A stretch of DNA of 64,000 bases. It comes from Roseiconus lacunae. Its GTDB lineage: Bacteria > Planctomycetota > Planctomycetia > Pirellulales > Pirellulaceae. The position numbers and the translations under genes are program-made. Location: contig NZ_VSZO01000053.1 of NCBI RefSeq assembly GCF_008312935.1, positions 186,001 through 250,000 on the forward strand, read 5' to 3'. This document shows positions 54,840 to 63,919 of the stretch, one piece after another; positions within the stretch are counted from its first letter, which is position 1, and each line of letters opens with the position of its first letter. The notes under the pieces are model-generated. The model did no database searches. It was not told the origin of the DNA and saw nothing but the letters and a program-made list of their open reading frames with translations.

Positions 54840-56180
54840 TCATCGTTCGCAATCCTGTGCTCGGAAACCGGCCAGTTTTAATGCGTTGGCGGCGGCGGGG
54901 TGAGCCATGAATGCGTTCCAGACGCCACCGCAAAGCAAGTTGTGCGCCATAAGCATTGTGATTCCAGTATCTATGCCGATGACATCTGAACTTCTCCATC
55001 CGGTCTTCGGGTGAAACGCATTGACGAACCCATAGCGACCGTAGATTTCTTCTGCACCGATCGACCGTTGCGCTATCAGCGTATTCAATGCCAAATCGGG
55101 GACGATGGCTAACGCACCACCCGCGGCACTGGGGACGATCGTTCCATCGATGCCTCGATGGGCAACGACTCGGTCAACATTCGCCGGACCGTCGGTGGTC
55201 CAACCGTCATCGAACGGTCCTCCCCAGTCACGGTATCCCGTCGGACTGTCGCTGCTGGTTAGGCCCCACAAATCATTGCCATAGTGAGAAAACGTCTCAG
55301 GTTTAGACTTGGCAAGGGCCTGTAAATAACGGACGTGCGAACAGTGGGCGAGTTGGCTATTGCGCCAAAAGTCCCATCCCGTCGGATCGATGGCGCCACG
55401 TACGTCAAAGTATGCCCAAGGGTATTGGTGAACAAACAATGGCGGGTAGCTAAGCAACGGCGTCTGATCGTATCGCAAAACCGGTTTGCGTTGCCACGCA
55501 AGCCAGCACGCTTTAGGGATCGGGTGTGTCGGGGATGCGATTGCGAGTAGCAATAGGATCGGGTGCTCGCTGAACTGATCCCACTTCGCAGGCGTGAATC
55601 CTGATTCGGGCGTCCATCCCATATGCAAGCAGCGGTCGGTATCGACGAATGCATTCCAATTGGCACGTTCGTAGAGAACCGTTGTCAACTCGTGAATCAT
55701 TTTGTCAGATTCAAACACCACTGACGCGTGCAGCGCGCCGGCGACCAACAGCGCGGTATCAATCGTGGACGCTTCACACTGATTTAACCGAGTGCCACTG
55801 TTTGCGGCAATGAAGTGGTAAGCGATGCCTTGAAAATGATCAGCTTGGCGTGTGAGCGACCAAAGCATTTTCTTGACCTGACCGGCAGCGTCGTTGGCTG
55901 ACATGCGACCAGTCTCCGCCGCGATCGCGTACGCTGACAATCCAAAGCCGCAAGCCGCAATGCTGGACACCTCTGACATGCAACTGCCGTCGTGTTTTCC
56001 ACGGTCGGCGACCAAGCCAGTATCCGAATGCGAAGCGTCTTGAAAGTACCTTAGGCAGCGATCGATCAAGTCGTTCAAGAATTCGGAGGCTTCGATCGAC
56101 AGTGGCCGATTTGCTTCCAAGGATCGGTCACACGCATTCGTTCGGTTGGCGACCAAAGGGTTATGATTGGATTGATTCAT
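54840..56180 (-). CDS. GH144-type glycoside hydrolase (endo-beta-1,2-glucanase-like)
   Basis: The 446 aa product matches the glycoamylase-like (PF10091/GH144) fold, whose characterised members cut beta-1,2-glucans: TGLVADRGKHDGSCMSEVSSIAACGFGL near the N-terminus, EASTIDTALLVAGALHA, EHPILLLLAIASPTHPIP, PLFVHQYPWAYFDVRG, LWGLTSSDSPTGYRDW, DGTIVPSAAGGALAIVPDLALNTL and YGRYGFVNAFHPKTGW, then the closing IDTGITMLMAHNLLCGGVW. I prefer the ATG at 56178-56180; the frame could begin at 56249 (TTG). No signal peptide is evident, which is unusual if the substrate is periplasmic. It lies 70 bases upstream of opgG in the same orientation. Confidence 0.86.
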   Translation of the reverse strand: MNQSNHNPLVANRTNACDRSLEANRPLSIEASEFLNDLIDRCLRYFQDASHSDTGLVADRGKHDGSCMSEVSSIAACGFGLSAYAIAAETGRMSANDAAGQVKKMLWSLTRQADHFQGIAYHFIAANSGTRLNQCEASTIDTALLVAGALHASVVFESDKMIHELTTVLYERANWNAFVDTDRCLHMGWTPESGFTPAKWDQFSEHPILLLLAIASPTHPIPKACWLAWQRKPVLRYDQTPLLSYPPLFVHQYPWAYFDVRGAIDPTGWDFWRNSQLAHCSHVRYLQALAKSKPETFSHYGNDLWGLTSSDSPTGYRDWGGPFDDGWTTDGPANVDRVVAHRGIDGTIVPSAAGGALAIVPDLALNTLIAQRSIGAEEIYGRYGFVNAFHPKTGWRSSDVIGIDTGITMLMAHNLLCGGVWNAFMAHPAAANALKLAGFRAQDCER

Positions 56181-56712
56181 TTCAGATGCGTCAAAGCGTT
56201 GCCAGCGAATCATTGATGCAGTGAAAAATCTTTTGACAAGGTTTGGCAAGCAATCGGACCTCCAATTCTTCCTAACCGGACGTTGCTAGAAATCTTTCGA
56301 AAAGATTCTTTTGGTGTCATCGCTCCCATAGCGAACTTAGACACAGCGTTATCGCCGGGTGCAATTCCCTTAACAACGCTTGGGATCACATGTTCATTAG
56401 GGCGGCGGAATAGCCTGAAAGTTTTCGTCCTGCGTGGCCCAGTTAGATGGCGATTTTGTTTTTGAAGAAACTGGCACGCAACTCGCGTAGCGTTGCCGTC
56501 AGAACCTATCCGAAAACGGTTGCGTCCAACAATTCGATTCGATGGTGATTCGATCCGACGACGGTTTCCGAAGATTCGCTTGTCGCTGAAATAACCGGCT
56601 ATGCCGCCACGGCTGGTCGATCGGCACTCGGGTGCTCGGCTCACAGTTTTCGGATGGGTTCATTGGTCCTATCTGCTTATCTTTTCAACAAAGTATTTCA
56701 CGAGGAGGGGTC
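56181..56712. other. Divergent intergenic region of the glucan locus
   Basis: 532 bases between the GH144-like gene and the 260 aa gene upstream of opgH. It holds no supported gene. A sigma-54-like element is at 56472-56487 (listed separately). Confidence 0.55.
56472..56487 (+). promoter_or_regulatory. Sigma-54-like promoter candidate
   Basis: TGGCACGCAACTCGCG fits TGGCACG-N4-TTGCW except for two positions (C for T in the -12 box and G for W), with the GG and GC dinucleotides at the required 10-base spacing. It points towards the 260 aa gene and opgH, 226 bases before the start. Confidence 0.4.
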
Positions 56713-57495
56713 ATGGACACTGCCCCACAACAATCCGCTTCGATCGAGATGACGAAGCCCAACGATACGCCGTTACCGAAACCAATTGATACGCCAGAAC
56801 ACAGCGTCGGTGTGGCGGAGATTCCGTCGGAAACCGATAGTGCGCTGATGGCCGTTGCCGGATACCTCCGGCTTTGCGGGATCAAGCATCCAGACGTTCT
56901 TCGCGATCAGTCGCACCGGATTCTTGCTATGGTTGCGAAGCGATTGGAAGCGACTCGGGATACTGGTGCGGCGGTTGACCAGTCGTCTTTGACGGTTGAT
57001 GCGATGTCCGCCGCGATCGACGAAGTACAGCGTCTGCATGACCGTGTCGCTCAACACTCGATTCGGACTCGGTCGACCGCTTCGCCGCGTTCGCAACAAG
57101 AAACGAATCTTCCGCACCACCATGAAGCGTCAAGTTCCGACCATCGTTCGGTGGGAATAGATTTGACCAACGGCGACTTGGTGGGAAGCGATGCCGCAAT
57201 GCAATGCTGTGTGCTTTGTTTCAACAAAGTCATGAAGGATCCTGACATGCTTCGTGAAAACGAAGGTCAGTACCAACGAACGCGGACTTACGGCGAACGA
57301 CATACGGTCACCGTAATCCCAAAGCGGATCGATCGAACGATGCGTCACAACGCGACACCTGAACTGATTCCACCATTACGCCCGCAATGGTGGGGAACGA
57401 TGGTGAACCGCAGCATTCATCAGATCGGCATGACTTTCCAAACGTTGTTGTCGCCCTGGCGACCGACGAACGAATCGACGACGGTATCGGAATAG
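56713..57495 (+). CDS. Unknown gene directly upstream of opgH
   Basis: I do not recognise this 260 aa protein. The ATG at 56713 has a strong GAGGAGGGG ribosome-binding site. The N-terminal 45 residues are polar and Pro/Thr/Glu-rich; a helical region (DSALMAVAGYLRLCGIKHPDVLRDQSHRILAM, about residues 43-75) and a DAMSAAIDEVQRLHDRVAQHS helix follow; then a disordered His/Ser-rich stretch and a basic C-terminus (RTMRHNATPELIPPLRPQWWGTMVNRS). Cysteines cluster in MQCCVLCFNKV. There is no signal or membrane segment. It ends 18 bases before opgH. It may represent a separated cytoplasmic partner of OpgH, whose E. coli form has a long N-terminal cytoplasmic domain absent here. Confidence 0.7.
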   Translation: MDTAPQQSASIEMTKPNDTPLPKPIDTPEHSVGVAEIPSETDSALMAVAGYLRLCGIKHPDVLRDQSHRILAMVAKRLEATRDTGAAVDQSSLTVDAMSAAIDEVQRLHDRVAQHSIRTRSTASPRSQQETNLPHHHEASSSDHRSVGIDLTNGDLVGSDAAMQCCVLCFNKVMKDPDMLRENEGQYQRTRTYGERHTVTVIPKRIDRTMRHNATPELIPPLRPQWWGTMVNRSIHQIGMTFQTLLSPWRPTNESTTVSE

Positions 57496-57513
57496 CCAGG
57501 AAAGCTCACCGCA

Positions 57514-59484
57514 ATGAATACAAATACAACGCGCAAGGTCGTGGCAATCGCCACGGCCTTGATCACCGCTACCGGTCTTTGGGCGTATCTATCGACCGTT
57601 CAGCCGGGAGGCGTCAATGTCTTCGAGTGGCTCAGTGCGGCACTGTTCGGCATATTGTTCGGATGGATCGGTTTCTCATTTGCCGTCGCAACGATCGGTT
57701 TTTTTCATTTGCGAAATGGGGTTGACCGTCCATCGGCACCGCTCGATGAGCAGGGCGCGGGTGAATTGCCTACGTGCGCGGTTCTGGTTCCCGTCTACAA
57801 CGAATCGCCTGAAGATGTCTTTGCGCGAATCGAAGCAATGCATCGCGATTTAACGCGGCTTAACGCGAATGAGTCGTTTGAGTTCTATGTCTTAAGTGAC
57901 TCAACTGATCATGAGAAATGGTTGACCGAACAGTACGTTTGGTCCGAGGTCATGCAGCGATTGGGAAGCCAAGCAAAAATTTACTATCGCCATCGTGCAG
58001 AAAATGTTGGACGCAAGGCCGGCAATATCGCCGATTTTTGCTGCCGCTGGTCGGGTAACCACAAACTCATGATCATCTTAGACGCCGATAGCTTGATGGC
58101 GGGTGCGACGATGATCGAAATGGTGCGCCGAATGGCCGCCGATCCAAAGCTGGGGATTTTGCAGGTACCGCCGACACCGATCGGCCGACGATCCCTGTTT
58201 GCAAGATTGCAACAGTTCTCGGCGCATGCTTATGGTAGCGTTTTTGTCCGTGGGTTTGATCGCTGGGCCGGTGACCAAGGCAACTACTGGGGGCACAATG
58301 CGATCCTTAGAATTGATGCCTTTCGTGACCACTGCGACTTACCAACTTTGCCCGGCGAGGCACCGCTGGGTGGCGCAATCCTTAGTCACGACTTTGTCGA
58401 AGCTGCCTTGATGGTCGCGGCAGATTGGAAGGTTCGTCTCGCCGACGACTTGGGCGGAAGTTACGAAGAGTGTCCGACAACGCTAGCGGATTATGCACAA
58501 CGCGATCTCCGTTGGTGCCAGGGCAATCTGCAGCATTCGCGGCTCATCATTTCAGATGGGTTTCGATTGCCAAGCCGGTTGCACTTTGCCAGCGGAGTGA
58601 TGTCCTATGTTAGTTCGCCTCTCTGGATTGCATTCACGCTAGCGTGCATCGCCGGTTGGATCGCGGATGGTTCGGCGGACAATGTTTCCGCTTTTCAACA
58701 ACTCGGTCAATTGGGATTATTTGCGACCGCGATGTTGATGCTGCTTATTCCGAAAGCGTACGGATGGATGATTACCAGGCAACGACGTGCAACCGACCTC
58801 GCCGAACGGCAAAACCTTACCGGAAGTATCTTGGTCGAAGTCTTGATGTCGATTTTGTTGTCACCAATCATGGCAATCCTGCACACGCGATTTGTAATCG
58901 CGACGCTGCGAGGAAGGAAGATTCAGTGGAATGCCCAACAGCGAGACGAGCATGGGGTGACCCTTGCCGAAGCGGCGCGACAGGGAGCCGGATACACGAT
59001 CACAGGCATCCTGCTAACGGGCCTGCTTTACTATGCGAATCCCGCAATGCTGATTTGGTTTACGCCCATCCTCGCTGGTTTGCTGTTCGCAATTCCTTTG
59101 ATCATGGCTCTCGGTAGTCAGGCAGCCGGCTCATCGCTTTTGCGTTGGCAGCTATTGTCAATTCCCGAAGAAATAACGCCTCCACAACTGACCGCCGACT
59201 TCGCGATCGCTCATGCAGCGAATCAAGCCGCGACTGCCGGACAAGCAGGGCGACTGTTTCGCAAGGTACTTGACGATCCCGGCTTCTTCACGATTCATTG
59301 CCGCGTACTCAAGGCGAGTGATGCGGATCGTCCGTTGAGTCTTGCCGAGCGGAACGAAACGCGACAGGCAGCCGAAACTGACCCGGATATGATTCCGATG
59401 AGAGACCGAGCGAAGGTGCTTAGCGATACCGCGTTACTGAAAGAACTTCACGTGCATACTCAACTGATCGCACAGTCGGCTTGA
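57514..59484 (+). CDS. opgH: Glucan biosynthesis glucosyltransferase (OpgH/MdoH)
   Basis: OpgH is the inner-membrane glucosyltransferase that makes the beta-1,2 glucan backbone from UDP-glucose. The 656 aa product has two N-terminal membrane helices (about residues 8-27 and 38-66), then the GT2 domain with PVYNESPEDVFARIEAM, RAENVGRKAGNIADFC, the Asp motif ILDADSLMAG, GHNAILRIDAF, SHDFVEAALMVAADW, and the RDLRWCQGNLQHSRL block, then several C-terminal helices and a soluble tail with IPEEITPPQL. It lacks the roughly 140-residue N-terminal cytoplasmic domain of the 847 aa E. coli protein. Start ATG 57514 follows AGGAAA. Confidence 0.96.
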   Translation: MNTNTTRKVVAIATALITATGLWAYLSTVQPGGVNVFEWLSAALFGILFGWIGFSFAVATIGFFHLRNGVDRPSAPLDEQGAGELPTCAVLVPVYNESPEDVFARIEAMHRDLTRLNANESFEFYVLSDSTDHEKWLTEQYVWSEVMQRLGSQAKIYYRHRAENVGRKAGNIADFCCRWSGNHKLMIILDADSLMAGATMIEMVRRMAADPKLGILQVPPTPIGRRSLFARLQQFSAHAYGSVFVRGFDRWAGDQGNYWGHNAILRIDAFRDHCDLPTLPGEAPLGGAILSHDFVEAALMVAADWKVRLADDLGGSYEECPTTLADYAQRDLRWCQGNLQHSRLIISDGFRLPSRLHFASGVMSYVSSPLWIAFTLACIAGWIADGSADNVSAFQQLGQLGLFATAMLMLLIPKAYGWMITRQRRATDLAERQNLTGSILVEVLMSILLSPIMAILHTRFVIATLRGRKIQWNAQQRDEHGVTLAEAARQGAGYTITGILLTGLLYYANPAMLIWFTPILAGLLFAIPLIMALGSQAAGSSLLRWQLLSIPEEITPPQLTADFAIAHAANQAATAGQAGRLFRKVLDDPGFFTIHCRVLKASDADRPLSLAERNETRQAAETDPDMIPMRDRAKVLSDTALLKELHVHTQLIAQSA

Positions 59485-59588
59485 CACCCGACGGCATTCA
59501 CCCACGGCTTTAGCGACGGTCACGGCGTGTACTTCGGGCGAATGCCTGCCGCGCTTTAGGTCGTGAGTATCTCTCTCACCGGAAAAAA

Positions 59589-60044
59589 TCAATCGGTAGG
59601 CAAATCGGGCGGATCCAGGCGGGAGGGAGAATTGAGCGCGGCTAAAGAGTCATTAACCATTAACCGAAAACGCTGATAATTTTGTCCTCCCGGGCAAACA
59701 CCGGCGTACTCATCCCACAGCCATTCGATCGTGTTGGCGTCTACATTTCCGGCAAGTCTCGCCGCAACACGGGCCTCAAACTTAGCAAGCTGCGGAGTGC
59801 TTGTTTGGAACGCGATGAGACTGTTTCCGTGCAGATTTCGCGTCCAGTCGACCATGCAATCCCATTGTGAAATGGTCAGCTGGCTAGGTCTTCGGCCACG
59901 CAGTGATTCGATGTGGGATTCCAATCTACGGGCATATCGCACGCGTCCCATGATGCTATGGTGCCAAGCAACGATGAGTGCGAAGCAAGTAGCGGCCAAT
60001 GCGGTAGTGATCAGCAACTTCCTCAGGCTGAATTGCATTGGCAT
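59589..60044 (-). CDS. Small single-pass membrane protein with FSLRKLL N-terminus
   Basis: The open frame reaches far upstream (60545), but that portion overlaps the antisense nucleoside hydrolase gene. The ATG at 60042-60044 starts the planctomycete-type leader MPMQFSLRKLLITTALAATCFALIVAW, which is a membrane anchor (residues ~10-28). The remaining ~120 residues are a soluble, helical domain (ARRLESHIESLRGRRPSQLTISQWD). 151 aa. Such short proteins with this leader are common in the group; the function is unknown to me. Confidence 0.68.
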   Translation of the reverse strand: MPMQFSLRKLLITTALAATCFALIVAWHHSIMGRVRYARRLESHIESLRGRRPSQLTISQWDCMVDWTRNLHGNSLIAFQTSTPQLAKFEARVAARLAGNVDANTIEWLWDEYAGVCPGGQNYQRFRLMVNDSLAALNSPSRLDPPDLPTD

Positions 60045-60285
60045 TGAAGTTGGTCTCTCGCGTTTGGCGGGCGTTTGCGTTTTCTCTTGCCTAGTCGAAA
60101 GCTCTGGCGGCCTGAGCTGCGATGTTCCTTGAACCACTAATGATGCACAATTTCGAATTAGCCGGGTGGCATAACCAGAGATGTCCGGCATAAAACAAGA
60201 TGCATGTCCGGTGATGATTGGTTGCAACCATCGTACGAGGTTTGGCCGTGTCCCGGGTCCACTACGAATCCGAACCTGTCGAGTT

Positions 60286-61311
60286 ATGATCGAAAAGAAA
60301 CTTCCTACGGTGTTGACTGTCCTCGTTAGCCTCGTTTGCTCAGTCCTGCTCGCACAGGATTCGTCCGGGGCGGGACCCCCTGTCTCCATTATCTTCGATA
60401 CCGATATGGCAGGTGACTGTGACGATGCTGGTGCGCTCGCGGTACTGAACGCGTTGGCCGACAAAGGCGAAGCGACAATTTTGGCAGTGGTAACCAATCG
60501 GCGAGACGCCGCGGGCGATTCGGCTGCCGCATGTGACGCAATCAATACCTTCTATGGTCGCCCTGACGTGCCGATCGGCACGGATAAAGACGGAGCGAAA
60601 ACGAAATGGAACCGCCCCAGCCCATACACCCCCGTGCTTCGCAACGAGTTTCCTCAAGACAGCCCCGGTGACAGCGACGCGCCCGACGCCTTGGAGGTGT
60701 ATCGCCAAACGCTAGCGGCACAGAAGGACCGCAGTGTCGTGATTTGTAGTGTCGGGGCGCTTAGCAATCTAGAAGATCTGCTCAATTCCAGTGGCGATCG
60801 GCATAGCCCACTGTCTGGTGCTGAGTTGATTGCCACGAAGGTCAAGTTGACGGTGATCATGGGCGGCGCGTTTCCTCGTTCCGCAAAGCCGGAGACCAAT
60901 ATCTTGCTTGACCCTCCCGCCGCAGTCGCCGTCGCCAACCGTTGGCCATCACCCATTCTTTGGCAGGGCTTCGAAATCGGATCGGCGCTGCACTGCGGGG
61001 CGAAACTGAAGACCGTTGACGAGTACCATCCGATACGCCGCGCGTTTGAGCTCCGACCATACTTGGGCGGGAAAGCGATCGACCGTGGGAAACCGGCGCA
61101 CGATCAAGCTGCCGTACTCTTGGCCGTTCGCGGAGTCGAACCGAAATTTTGGAACGTCGTTGACGGCGGAAGAGTGGTCGTCGATTCCGATGGCCATACC
61201 GAATTTAAAAAGGACTTCAAGAAGCAACATCGATACGTCGAAATCAAAGGCCGCCCTGACAGACTTGCAGATGTCATTGACGACCTGATGGTTGCGACAC
61301 CAAAACGGTAG
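60286..61311 (+). CDS. Exported nucleoside hydrolase family protein
   Basis: The 341 aa protein starts at the ATG 60286 with a signal peptide (LPTVLTVLVSLVCSVLLAQ). SIIFDTDMAGDCDDAGAL (about residues 34-51) contains the DTDxxxDxDD motif that binds Ca2+ and the ribose in inosine-uridine nucleoside hydrolases. Further blocks are VSGAGL-like LTVIMGGAFPR, FEIGSALHCG, and KPAHDQAAVLLAVRGVEP with the His/Asp pair. Family enzymes cleave the N-glycosidic bond of nucleosides; export suggests nucleoside salvage or a related sugar hydrolysis in the periplasm. Confidence 0.9.
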   Translation: MIEKKLPTVLTVLVSLVCSVLLAQDSSGAGPPVSIIFDTDMAGDCDDAGALAVLNALADKGEATILAVVTNRRDAAGDSAAACDAINTFYGRPDVPIGTDKDGAKTKWNRPSPYTPVLRNEFPQDSPGDSDAPDALEVYRQTLAAQKDRSVVICSVGALSNLEDLLNSSGDRHSPLSGAELIATKVKLTVIMGGAFPRSAKPETNILLDPPAAVAVANRWPSPILWQGFEIGSALHCGAKLKTVDEYHPIRRAFELRPYLGGKAIDRGKPAHDQAAVLLAVRGVEPKFWNVVDGGRVVVDSDGHTEFKKDFKKQHRYVEIKGRPDRLADVIDDLMVATPKR

Positions 61312-61347
61312 CCGTTGCCCCAACTGCTTGAATCACTCGGTCGATTG

Positions 61348-61372
61348 GCCGCCTTCGAAAGAGATCGGCGGC
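61348..61372. terminator. Weak hairpin between convergent genes
   Basis: GCCGCC / GGCGGC with a 13-base loop between the nucleoside hydrolase and TPR-redoxin genes. No T-run; low confidence as a terminator. Confidence 0.25.
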
Positions 61373-61418
61373 TGCACACATTCATCCTGCGAGTTTTTTC
61401 CGTAGTTGCCCGCCAAGA

Positions 61419-63800
61419 TCAGTTTTTGGGCCGGACCGGTAAACGAAGCAACCGTTTTGCTTCCTTGAGTAGAAAGTCGGGGTCGTTAAAAGGTTCGTAA
61501 CTAATGTCTTGCCAACGGACGAAGCCGTCGCGGTCGATTAGAAAGGTGCCGTGCAGCGGTTGGTTCTCGAAGTCGTCGAAAGCGCGGTAGGCTTTGAACG
61601 TTCCCAGCTCGGAATCGGAGACCAGCGGGAAGGGAAACTCACCCTCGACTTGGAAATTGTCAATCGAGCTTTTCAATTCCTTGATAGTGTCCGTGCTGAC
61701 GGCCACCAACGAGATCCCGGCGTCGGCAAACTCCTTTGTCTTTGGCGCAAAGGCCGTCAACTGCTCGGCGCAGTGAAGGCATCCAAAGCCGAGGTAGAAG
61801 ATGACCACGACGGGTTTCCCTTCAAACTGTTCGAAGGCGAGTGAATCTCCATTCTCATTCGGCAAGCTCCAGTTGATTGCCGGTGAGGGCGTGTACCGCA
61901 AAGGACCGATGGTGGCTAATGCCGGCCGCTCGCCTACATCCTGGTTTGGTTCGGGGGTGATCCGCCAATCATCGGGAAGTTCGATCGCGGCGGCGACATC
62001 GGAAAGTCGCTCGAACGGGGCAAGCGATAGGTCGTCGATGTGGCCTGAGATCTTGCGTAATTTGGTAAATGCTTCGCTAGCTTCTTTCTTTTTGCCGATA
62101 CGAAAAAGCACATCGACTTGGTTGGCCAGCGGGATCACTTCATTCTTGGCGGACTCAACCGCTTCACTCGCGAGTCGCTCCGCCTTCTTGTGGTCCCCTG
62201 CTCGCATGTAGAGTCGGGCCAAACGATCTTTTTCGATTCCGGTGACTTGATCGAGCAGTGTCTTCGCGGACTCGTTCGAACCAACCATCAATCCAGCGTA
62301 GGCGTTCAACTCTGCGATCGATTCGTTGAGTGATTTGATCCTCCGGTCGATCGGCTTGACTGCGTCGGCCTTGGCCTTGTCGATTTCGGCCGCCGCTTTC
62401 TTCGCCTCTTTCGCTTCTTTTTCGGCCTTGTCTTGAGCCACTTTTCGCTCACGTTGTGTGTGTGCCAAGCGAGCCTGTAGCTCGACGAGTTGAGCGAGCA
62501 ACAGACTCGAGTCGCCTTTCTCGAAGTGGGCGACTCCCAACGCACGAATGCGTTTGTCTTGTTCCGATGTGACGTCAGTTGGTTCCAGGTACATGGTCTC
62601 ACTGAGTTCGATCAACTTGTCCCACATTTCGAAACGTTGAAGCACTTGGAACAATCGGGCGCGTCCGTGTGCGGCGCTACTTCCTCGCTTTTCCACGGTG
62701 TTGTACTTCGGATGTCGCGGGTGTTCGACTAGGTTTGTCGCGATCGCCAAGGCATCGCCGGATCGTCCGATGTTGATCAAGTTGCGCGTCATCCATTCCT
62801 GGTTGTGCGCGTAGTTATGAATTTGATCCGGCAGCACACCATCTCGCATCATGTGGTTATGATCAGCTCGTGAAGAGGCCTCTTGTTGCCAGACGGCATC
62901 CGGGTATCTCTTGACACGCGAATAGATATGGCCGGGCATATGCCACAGGTGCGCGATGCTAGGTCCCGACTGGCCTCCGAGCGCGGCAGACGTCATCGCC
63001 CGTTCTGGTTTTTCGTTATCCCACAGGTGAATTCGGTAATGATGCGCCGGGTGCATCGGCCTGGCGGCAAACACCTGATCCAGGATCGCGTCGACCGCTT
63101 GGTGGCTAGTGATTGGCAGATCCTTTTTAAACTGCCATAGCCGTACCGCTAGGAAGGCTTTAGCTTCGATGTCATCAGGGAAGTCGTGGATAATTTTTTC
63201 GAGGCTGCGGATGTAGTCTTGTTTTGCAACTTTTTCATCCTTCTTTTTCGATTTCAGATAGTCAGCAAGTCCATCGATCCAAAGTTGATCGCGTTTGCTG
63301 GCGGTCTTCTTTCGTTCAACGGCTTCTTTGATGAAACCTAACGCACGTTTTTCATTTTCGATGTTTGCCATCGCCATGCCCCAGTATGCCATCGCGCAAT
63401 CGGGGTCGAGCAAGGCGACTTGGCGGAATGACCGTTCAGCCTCGAAGTACCAAAAGCCGTGTAATTGTCCTACCCCTTGGTCAAAGAACTTTTGGGCGAG
63501 TTCGATTTCGGTGGAGACGGGGAAGGTCACCTCACCGGTGCCACCCATCAGATACGCTTTCTGTCTTGGCCCTTCATTGAACGCTTCTCCGTGAAATGAA
63601 TGTCCTGCGAGGATTTCCTGGGTGTCGCCAAGTTTCTCGCTCGTGCCATCGCCGAGGGTCTCGTTTGGTTTGGCGACATCATTCGCCGACGCGCGAGGGG
63701 CGGCGAGAAAGGGAATCAGGCACAACGCGAAGTAGAAATGGAGGAGCAGGTACGGGGCACGTGGCGTGCCAGTCCACCAGGATGAACGAATCTTCTGCAT
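61419..63800 (-). CDS. Exported TPR protein with C-terminal peroxiredoxin/thioredoxin-like domain
   Basis: The 793 aa product has a signal peptide (about residues 16-40, ending ASAN). TPR-like repeats follow (VGQLHGFWYFEAERSFRQVALLDPDCAMAYWGMAMA, and KKAERLASEAVESAKNEV later), separated by a long Lys/Glu/Ala coiled coil near residues 445-480. The last ~150 residues form a redoxin domain: FEGKPVVVIFYLGFGCLHCAEQLTAF with a C-x-x-C near residue 675-680, and TFLIDRDGFVRWQDI at the end. Such a fusion may couple substrate recruitment to thiol reduction or peroxide removal in the periplasm. The catalytic role has not been shown. Confidence 0.88.
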   Translation of the reverse strand: MQKIRSSWWTGTPRAPYLLLHFYFALCLIPFLAAPRASANDVAKPNETLGDGTSEKLGDTQEILAGHSFHGEAFNEGPRQKAYLMGGTGEVTFPVSTEIELAQKFFDQGVGQLHGFWYFEAERSFRQVALLDPDCAMAYWGMAMANIENEKRALGFIKEAVERKKTASKRDQLWIDGLADYLKSKKKDEKVAKQDYIRSLEKIIHDFPDDIEAKAFLAVRLWQFKKDLPITSHQAVDAILDQVFAARPMHPAHHYRIHLWDNEKPERAMTSAALGGQSGPSIAHLWHMPGHIYSRVKRYPDAVWQQEASSRADHNHMMRDGVLPDQIHNYAHNQEWMTRNLINIGRSGDALAIATNLVEHPRHPKYNTVEKRGSSAAHGRARLFQVLQRFEMWDKLIELSETMYLEPTDVTSEQDKRIRALGVAHFEKGDSSLLLAQLVELQARLAHTQRERKVAQDKAEKEAKEAKKAAAEIDKAKADAVKPIDRRIKSLNESIAELNAYAGLMVGSNESAKTLLDQVTGIEKDRLARLYMRAGDHKKAERLASEAVESAKNEVIPLANQVDVLFRIGKKKEASEAFTKLRKISGHIDDLSLAPFERLSDVAAAIELPDDWRITPEPNQDVGERPALATIGPLRYTPSPAINWSLPNENGDSLAFEQFEGKPVVVIFYLGFGCLHCAEQLTAFAPKTKEFADAGISLVAVSTDTIKELKSSIDNFQVEGEFPFPLVSDSELGTFKAYRAFDDFENQPLHGTFLIDRDGFVRWQDISYEPFNDPDFLLKEAKRLLRLPVRPKN

Positions 63801-63895
63801 GTGGGCGTCCTCGGTGAGCTGCGGATTGAGGCGGGTGGTCCGACCAAAGATATCAAGTGCAACGCACCGTGACCGCCCCCCAAACTGGCACCGTC

Positions 63896-63919
63896 AAAAA
63901 GGGGTCAGGACTCTTTTCG
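63896..63919. repeat. REP-like imperfect palindrome near the window edge
   Basis: AAAAAGGGGTCAGGACTCTTTTCG is an imperfect palindrome of the kind associated with RAYT-type transposases in planctomycetes. One copy only, and no transposase gene is visible. Confidence 0.4.

Noticed and set aside
60045-60545. Upstream extension of the small membrane protein gene on the minus strand
   Set aside because: It runs antisense to the nucleoside hydrolase signal peptide and contains no family signal; the MPMQFSLRKLL start is a better choice.
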